A stretch of DNA of 19,705 nucleotides from Chrysochromulina parva. Taxonomy: Eukaryota > Haptophyta > Prymnesiales > Chrysochromulinaceae. Position 1 is the first letter of the stretch; every line of letters starts with the position of its first letter. The notes under the pieces are model-generated. The model had not been told where the DNA came from. It worked only from the letters and a program-made list of their open reading frames with translations, and searched no databases. Of the stretch, positions 16,201 to 19,705 are shown piece after piece. Location of the stretch: positions 1 to 19,705 of the forward strand of contig PJAB01000864.1 in the NCBI GenBank assembly GCA_002887195.1, in the 5' to 3' direction. Position numbers and translations under genes: made by a program.

Positions 16201-17760
16201 GCCAATCTCGTCGACTTCGCAGCGCTCGATAAGCAAATCGAGGTCGGCCGCCGCCGATTCCAAATATGGCAGTGGCCTGAGTGGATTCCCCGCATCGGCA
16301 GCGGCGACGGGCGCGCCACCGACCCCGCGGCGCTCGCTGGCGCCGGCGCGAACGCGAGCACCGACGGGGGTGCCTGGTGGCTGTCCCTCGTCAACGTCTC
16401 CATTTTTGGTGGAAGGTCTCCTGAGATGGCAACGTCCGTCGTCAACGTCTCCGGGCAGCAGCAGCAGGCACTGCTGCAGTTAGGCGCGGCGGCCAACGGC
16501 ACCTCCTCGGTGGCGTGGTGGGGCGCGTTGGGCGCCGTCCCGGGCGCCCTGGCCGCGGTCCCGGGCGCTCTGAGCGCCGTTCCGGGCGCTGTCGGGGGTG
16601 GGGCACTTTGGGTGGCAGGCCGGCTTGGATTCGGTGGGAGCGAGTCGCCAAAGGCGTCCGTTCCATATGGAAGCTTGATTGAGAGCTCAATCTCATCAGT
16701 CGAGGCGGCCAAGGGGGTCAGCAGGCGCGTGAACGCGAGTGATTCTGCTCCTTTCTCCTGGTGGCGCTTCGGCCCTGGTGGTGCAAGGACCGAATTCTCG
16801 ACAAACGCGACGCAGCTAAGCGCCATCGCGAGCACCAACAGCAGCAGCAGCAGCGACGAGCCGACGATGACGGGCGCGGCCACGACGATGGACGACTGGG
16901 CAGCATTCCAATCGTTTGGCGACTTGGATGCCCTTGCCGCGGGAAGTGTCGTCCAGGACGTCACTCCGCCCAAGACGGCGCTTGCCGCGACCAACAACAG
17001 CACTGCTGTCAGCTGGACGCTCCTAGGCTTCCGATTTGGCGGGAAAGACAATGCCCTCGAAACGGGTCGACCAGCACCAGCGACAGCGCCGGCGGCGGCG
17101 ACTGCGACCGCGACTTCGAATGCGGCTGCGACGACGATGACGGGCGAATCGCTCATCGAGTTCACAGCCAATTCACAGCGCATCGAGACGCCGCTGGACG
17201 GCAGCAGCGTGGCCACGCAGACCAACGGAAGCAGCGCTGTGCTCGACTTGTTGAGGCGCTTGAATCTCAGGAGGCCGCCGTCTGCACCTCCGCCGCCTCC
17301 TCCCGCGCCGCCACCAGTGCAGCCGCCGTCGCCGCTCGCCTCGCCTGCCACAGCGCTACCACCCTATGCCCGCTGGTCGCAACCCGCGACTCCGGATCCA
17401 TTCGCTCGGCTGTGGACGCCGCCTCCGCCGCCGCCACCGCCCGCCGCCGTGACCGGCTCGGCGCCCATCACAACACCCTTCGAACCCATCGTGTCTGATT
17501 CCGCACGGCGACCGTCGAAGAGGGCCGACGCGACTTCCAAAAAAGGCAAGATGGCTGAGGAGGCGAGCGCGGCACCGCTCCCGAGTGTGCAGCGGTGGCG
17601 GCTTTGGCGCGGTCCTCCTGAGCTAGCCATATTAGGCAGTGGCGGTCCTCCTCCTCCTGAGCTAGCCGGGCAGGTGGTGCCGCCGCTCAAGACGGCGCCA
17701 GTCGAGGAGAGCCGAGATGACTTTGAGGAGAAGGAGGCGGCGAAGATTGAGGCGAGATGA
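13202..17760 (+). CDS. Nine-exon SMP-domain (extended-synaptotagmin-like) lipid-transfer protein (about 1061 aa)
   Basis: Exons: 13202-13534, 13650-13936, 14223-14408, 14608-14704, 14843-14989, 15201-15344, 15549-15629, 15775-16113, 16189-17760. Joins keep phase and total 3186 nt. Residues 64-90 form a membrane anchor (FWQLVIAFVCGGLFV...). Residues about 205-390 match the SMP domain, a TULIP-fold lipid channel that moves lipids at ER-plasma membrane and other contact sites. Visible are LQAVLETALRESLEGI, then LSSFSVGAVSPQLLGARTY, then FDFDISWESNLRADLEA, then VRNLRFQGPVRVVVTHL, then FGAILFSLPTPPEVGLDVRI and VPFFRDELRRVL. No C2 domain follows. The rest is Leu/Asp-rich helix (426-560), then low complexity with VPGAL repeats, about 13 N-glycosylation-like sequons and two polyproline stretches. 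Introns 3 and 7 are GC-AG. An alternative start is ATG 13088. The SMP call is good; exon borders are inferred from frame. Confidence 0.75.
13535..13649 (+). other. Intron 1 of the SMP gene (ordinary, repeat-free)
   Basis: A 115-bp phase-0 intron, GTGAGG...CTTCCAG, with a pyrimidine-rich 3' end. It is the only intron in the window without tandem units or junction copies, and so serves as an internal contrast. Confidence 0.75.
13937..14222 (+). repeat. Intron 2 of the SMP gene: TGATTACCAC arrays and a duplicated donor
   Basis: A 286-bp phase-2 intron, GACCG|GTGCGC ... GGCAG|GTACAC. It holds two arrays of the 10-mer TGATTACCAC. A 32-bp copy of the exon 2/donor junction (GACCGGTGCGCCGCGCGGAG...) lies at 14034-14065, exactly 102 bp after the original at 13932. 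A GTGGCGTCGGAGTGCCTTCTGA-like block recurs two or three times. The donor side resembles the next exon's start (GTGCGCCG, GTACACGCCG). Confidence 0.75.
14409..14607 (+). repeat. Intron 3 of the SMP gene: GC-AG borders, TGATTACCAC array
   Basis: A 199-bp phase-2 intron, ATCAG|GCGAGC ... CCTCAG|TTGGGA. No GT donor gives an open join here, whereas the GC donor restores FDFDISWESNLRAD, a good SMP match. It contains imperfect TGATTACCAC units. Two internal blocks (GGCTTCGACGTTGGCCTCA and ACGTTGGCCTCAG) resemble the end of exon 3 (GGCTTTGACTTCGACATCAG). Confidence 0.7.
14705..14842 (+). repeat. Intron 4 of the SMP gene: TGATGAGCRC array
   Basis: A 138-bp phase-0 intron, GTGAGC...CATCAG, with about twelve TGATGAGCAC/TGATGAGCGC units. 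Its first 17 bases (GTGAGCATGCGCAATCT) match the first 17 bases of exon 5 (GTGACCGTGCGCAACCT) at 14 positions. Confidence 0.8.
14990..15200 (+). repeat. Intron 5 of the SMP gene: TGATGACCAC array and three copies of the exon 6 start
   Basis: A 211-bp phase-0 intron, GTAACG...CCACAG, with ten near-perfect TGATGACCAC units (15005-15102). The intron's first 11 bases (GTAACGCGCGT) equal the first 11 of exon 6. A longer third copy (AACGCGCGCGTCCCCTGTTT, then CCGCGACGAG) sits at 15116-15145 inside the intron. The final 41 bases resemble the end of the LON-like gene's intron. Confidence 0.85.
15345..15548 (+). repeat. Intron 6 of the SMP gene with a decoy donor copy
   Basis: A 204-bp phase-0 intron, GAGCAG|GTGAGT ... 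GTGCAG. The exon 6 end plus donor (GTGCCCGTGCTCGAACCTGA, then GCAG|GTGAGTGT) recurs 88 bp downstream with a second GTGAGT at 15433. Using that second donor would add 88 nt and meet a stop. Units such as TTGATTGCCAC and CTGAGTGCCT fill the rest. Confidence 0.75.
15630..15774 (+). repeat. Intron 7 of the SMP gene: GC-AG borders, duplicated acceptor
   Basis: A 145-bp phase-0 intron, CTTCAG|GCACGT ... GCATGCAG|GAAGAT. A 41-bp block covering the acceptor and exon 8 start recurs at an exact 63-bp period, giving a decoy acceptor at 15711. The decoy reading meets TAA after a few codons. CTGATGACCT/CTGATGGCCT 10-mers fill the intron. Confidence 0.7.
16114..16188 (+). repeat. Intron 8 of the SMP gene between duplicated VERLANL exon edges
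   Basis: A 75-bp phase-0 intron, GAG|GTGATT ... GGGCAG|GTCGAG, with CCACTGATTACCACCAATTA units. Exon 8 ends with LVERLANLTGSE and exon 9 starts VERLANLVDF. The DNA (GTCGAGCGACTCGCCAACCT, GTCGAGCGACTTGCCAATCT) is a near copy, so the coding sequence on both sides of the intron is duplicated. Confidence 0.8.
16532..16594 (+). repeat. 21-bp coding repeat (AVPGALA/S)n
   Basis: Three units around GCCGTCCCGGGCGCCCTG encode GAVPGALAAVPGALSAVPGAV in the low-complexity tail of the SMP protein. Confidence 0.75.
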
Positions 17761-18114
17761 CATCGAGATCGAGGAGAGGCGCGGCGCTGACGAGGCGTGG
17801 GCGAGCGAGTGACTGTGGGGAGGTTGTGGCGCCGCTCGCTGTACCGCCTCCCAGTCTAGCCCGTACAGTGTTTCGCGCTCCTTTGAGAGTCTTGTTGGTG
17901 ATGGTTACCAAAATGCACCAGATAAGAAACCACCGTCCTCTCCGACGGAGCGGAGCGAGCAGACTATACCTGCGATACATACCTGTTGAGAGACCGTAGG
18001 AGCTAAGTCCGTCACCGCTCACCTGTGTGCTCGGTACTCACGACGGCGATCGTCGGTACCCGCGTTCCGGAGAATACCGTACATGTACCTTTCGCATTGT
18101 GCTGGATGAGGAGA
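17761..18114. other. Convergent intergenic region, no gene recognised
   Basis: 354 bp between the stops of the SMP gene (+) and the ankyrin gene (-). GC falls after about 17880. No repeat, hairpin or AATAAA is evident. It probably contains two short 3' untranslated regions. Confidence 0.45.
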
Positions 18115-19104
18115 TCAGCGGTGGGCTGCGACAATGGCGGGCGCCAGCATCTGTGCCGTGCGCCCGCCTTTCGTCATCGCGCTCATGTCGGCCCCTCGGC
18201 TGTACAGAAGCTCGACCGCATCTGCGTGCTGACCCTTGCACGCGAGCAGCAGCGCCGTCCAGCCATTGTCGTCGGCGTGGTTGGCGTTGGCGCCGCGGTC
18301 GAGCAGCTGCACGAGCAGCGGCACGTGCCCGCCCTCTGCCGCCATCAGCAGCGGGCTGCGACCGCACAGGTCGGTAGCGTCGTACCCAGTCGTTTCCACA
18401 GCGAGCAACGCGGCAGCCGCCTCCGATTGGCCACGGTGTGCCGCGAGGTGGAGTGGGCGCGCGCCGTCGGCGGAGGCGACGTTGGGCGCCGCGCCGCGCT
18501 CGAGGAGCGTCGTGATCACCGCCGCGTGGCCGCTGCGCGCGGCGCGGTGGAGCGCCGCCTCTCCACGACCAACGGGCTGGACTGCGTTCACGTCCGCGCC
18601 AGCGTCGAGGAGCGCGACGACCGCCTCCACGTGGCCGGAGCCCGCCGCGAGCGAGAGCGGCTGGAGCCCATACACGTCTTCAATCTTGGGGAAGAGCTTC
18701 GGCGGTGCCTCCTCGCCCTCGGCTGGCGGTGGCGCCAGCCTTGCGCACGCCTCTGCGACCACCGCCGCGTCGCCACGGACGGCGGCCTCGTAGATCGTCT
18801 TGGCGATCGCCATGTCGCAGCTGGTGCCCACGTCGTCGAGCGTGAGCAGCAGGCCCGCGGGACTGGGGCCGGGCATCTTCCAACTCGTGGTCTTCAGGAC
18901 CCCGAGGTCGTGCAGGTGCACGACCTTTGGTCCGATAGGCCCCGTCTTCGCTCCGTACTCGGACATGTCGATTTCGAACTTGGGCATGCGTGACATGGAG
19001 GCCTGCAGGCTGCGATCGCCATTGATACGGAGCGCCGACGTGGGTCGCGAGCCCGGCCGCTCCGGCTCCAGGATCACGCCACCGCTCAATACATTTGTGG
19101 CCAT
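18115..19104 (-). CDS. Ankyrin-repeat protein (329 aa from ATG 19104)
   Basis: An uninterrupted minus-strand frame. Residues 1-100 carry no recognised domain (a Pro/Arg/Ser stretch, then FEIDMSEYGAKTGPIGPK and VVHLHDLGVLKTTSW). Residues 100-140 look like a divergent first ankyrin unit (AKTIYEAAVRGDAAVV). Residues 143-320 hold five clear repeats: GLQPLSLAAGSGHVEAVVAL, GEAALHRAARSGHAAVITTL, GARPLHLAAHRGQSEAAAAL, GRSPLLMAAEGGHVPLLVQL and GWTALLLACKGQHADAVELL, each followed by a GA-type loop. Ankyrin stacks bind other proteins; no catalytic domain is attached, so the role is unknown. The repeats diverge normally, unlike the near-identical array in the 6739-10572 gene. The frame is open upstream to 19320, and a possible 80-bp intron (19154-19233) would join an exon starting at ATG 19379 in frame. 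ATG 19104 is the conservative start. Confidence 0.75.
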   Translation of the reverse strand: MATNVLSGGVILEPERPGSRPTSALRINGDRSLQASMSRMPKFEIDMSEYGAKTGPIGPKVVHLHDLGVLKTTSWKMPGPSPAGLLLTLDDVGTSCDMAIAKTIYEAAVRGDAAVVAEACARLAPPPAEGEEAPPKLFPKIEDVYGLQPLSLAAGSGHVEAVVALLDAGADVNAVQPVGRGEAALHRAARSGHAAVITTLLERGAAPNVASADGARPLHLAAHRGQSEAAAALLAVETTGYDATDLCGRSPLLMAAEGGHVPLLVQLLDRGANANHADDNGWTALLLACKGQHADAVELLYSRGADMSAMTKGGRTAQMLAPAIVAAHR

Positions 19105-19153
19105 CTTTTCCGTTTCGCCGTCTCGGAGGTTTCGATAAAGTTTGTGCGGAACT

Positions 19154-19233
19154 CTGTCTGACAAATTTGGAAAGGGGGAAGGGGGGAAAGGGGGGTGACG
19201 AAAGAAAGCTGGGCGCGCGCGCTTGAGCCTTAC
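19154..19233 (-). other. Candidate 5' intron of the ankyrin gene
   Basis: On the minus strand CCCAA|GTAAGG gives a good donor, and CAGACAG|AGTTCC follows a long C/T tract (19169-19195). The join is in frame: ...PEWSARPK|VPHKLYRNLRDGETEKMATN. The upstream piece (19379-19234) has weaker third-position GC bias than the main exon, so this could instead be an untranslated-leader intron or chance. Confidence 0.35.
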
Positions 19234-19705
19234 TTGGGACGAGCTGACCACTCCGGTGCTTGTCCTGGTGTCGACCCACGGCTTGAGAACGAGCCGTTGC
19301 TTGGTGGCAAGATGCGCCACGCGTCCTCCCTTGCCACCCTCGGGTCCAGTCTCATGTCTTGCTCATAGGGTATTGGCATGTCAAGGGAGAACTTCCTGGC
19401 GGTTCTCCAGGGACAGCCGCATGTGCCTTGACCACCCCTCGAGCACCAGCCATCGGGTTGCAGCCGACACCAATTGGCCGACACCGCGAATGAACATGCG
19501 CCCATGGTGTGGTACGCAGCTGGACTCACCCTGAACTACGGGGAGTGGAAGACACACGGATGGGGACAAGTGCTCCCCACCCGATGTCTTCTTGGCCATC
19601 AGGGAGCAATCCCTGTGGGCATCCATACCAGGAGCAGCCGATAGGCTCAGCCCCATCCTGGGGGTGTGCGTTTGCGGGCACTACCCGAGGGAGCCTTGCC
19701 TTCGG
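19234..19705. other. Right edge of the window, unassigned
   Basis: Lower-GC sequence with short open frames on both strands. A minus-strand frame through MPIPYEQDMRLDPRVARED (19379 leftwards) could be an upstream exon of the ankyrin gene. Another minus frame (19656-19381) has no recognised domain. No tRNA, rRNA or transposon ends are seen. Confidence 0.3.

Overview
The window reads as nuclear DNA of a unicellular photosynthetic eukaryote. The genes are GC-rich and closely packed on both strands. Thirteen spliceosomal introns can be placed by reading frame and phase. Two proteins start with a hydrophobic signal followed by a Phe-containing motif (SGFAP, TYAFRVA), similar to the bipartite presequences of algae with complex red plastids. 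A haptophyte is my best guess from these traits; a heterokont or dinoflagellate is not excluded.

Layout: the 3' end of an unknown + gene (3-146); a five-exon membrane protein on - (790-3081); a divergent, probably plastid-targeted NFACT-R/RqcH-like ribosome-rescue protein on + (3339-4505); a two-exon plastid-type LON/PUA-like protein on - (5067-6289); a large intronless + gene (6739-10572) joining a degenerate kinase lobe, RING/RBR-type zinc clusters and about 16 ankyrin repeats; a 1.7-kb repeat-rich spacer; a small polytopic membrane protein on - (12307-13047); a nine-exon + gene with an N-terminal membrane anchor and an SMP-type lipid-transfer domain (13202-17760); and an ankyrin protein on - (18115-19104). 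Genes sit in divergent and convergent pairs. No operon or shared pathway links them; two products probably act in the plastid and one at membrane contact sites.

The most striking feature is the introns. Twelve of 13 carry short tandem arrays, mostly with a 10-bp period, whose monomers hold CTGA on the sense strand of the host gene, whichever strand that gene is on. Most also hold copies of the flanking exon/intron junction. In the clearest case (1341-1464) the 124-bp intron is exactly two 62-bp tandem copies of the donor exon edge. In the SMP gene several introns begin with a near copy of the next exon's first bases. Two introns in unrelated genes share a 41-bp 3' end (33 of 41 identical). 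Two introns use GC-AG borders. Together this suggests introns born from, or expanded by, tandem duplication of coding sequence around AG|GT proto-splice sites, possibly with a shared or mobile 3' module. All exon models here were deduced by eye from frame and phase, without transcript data.
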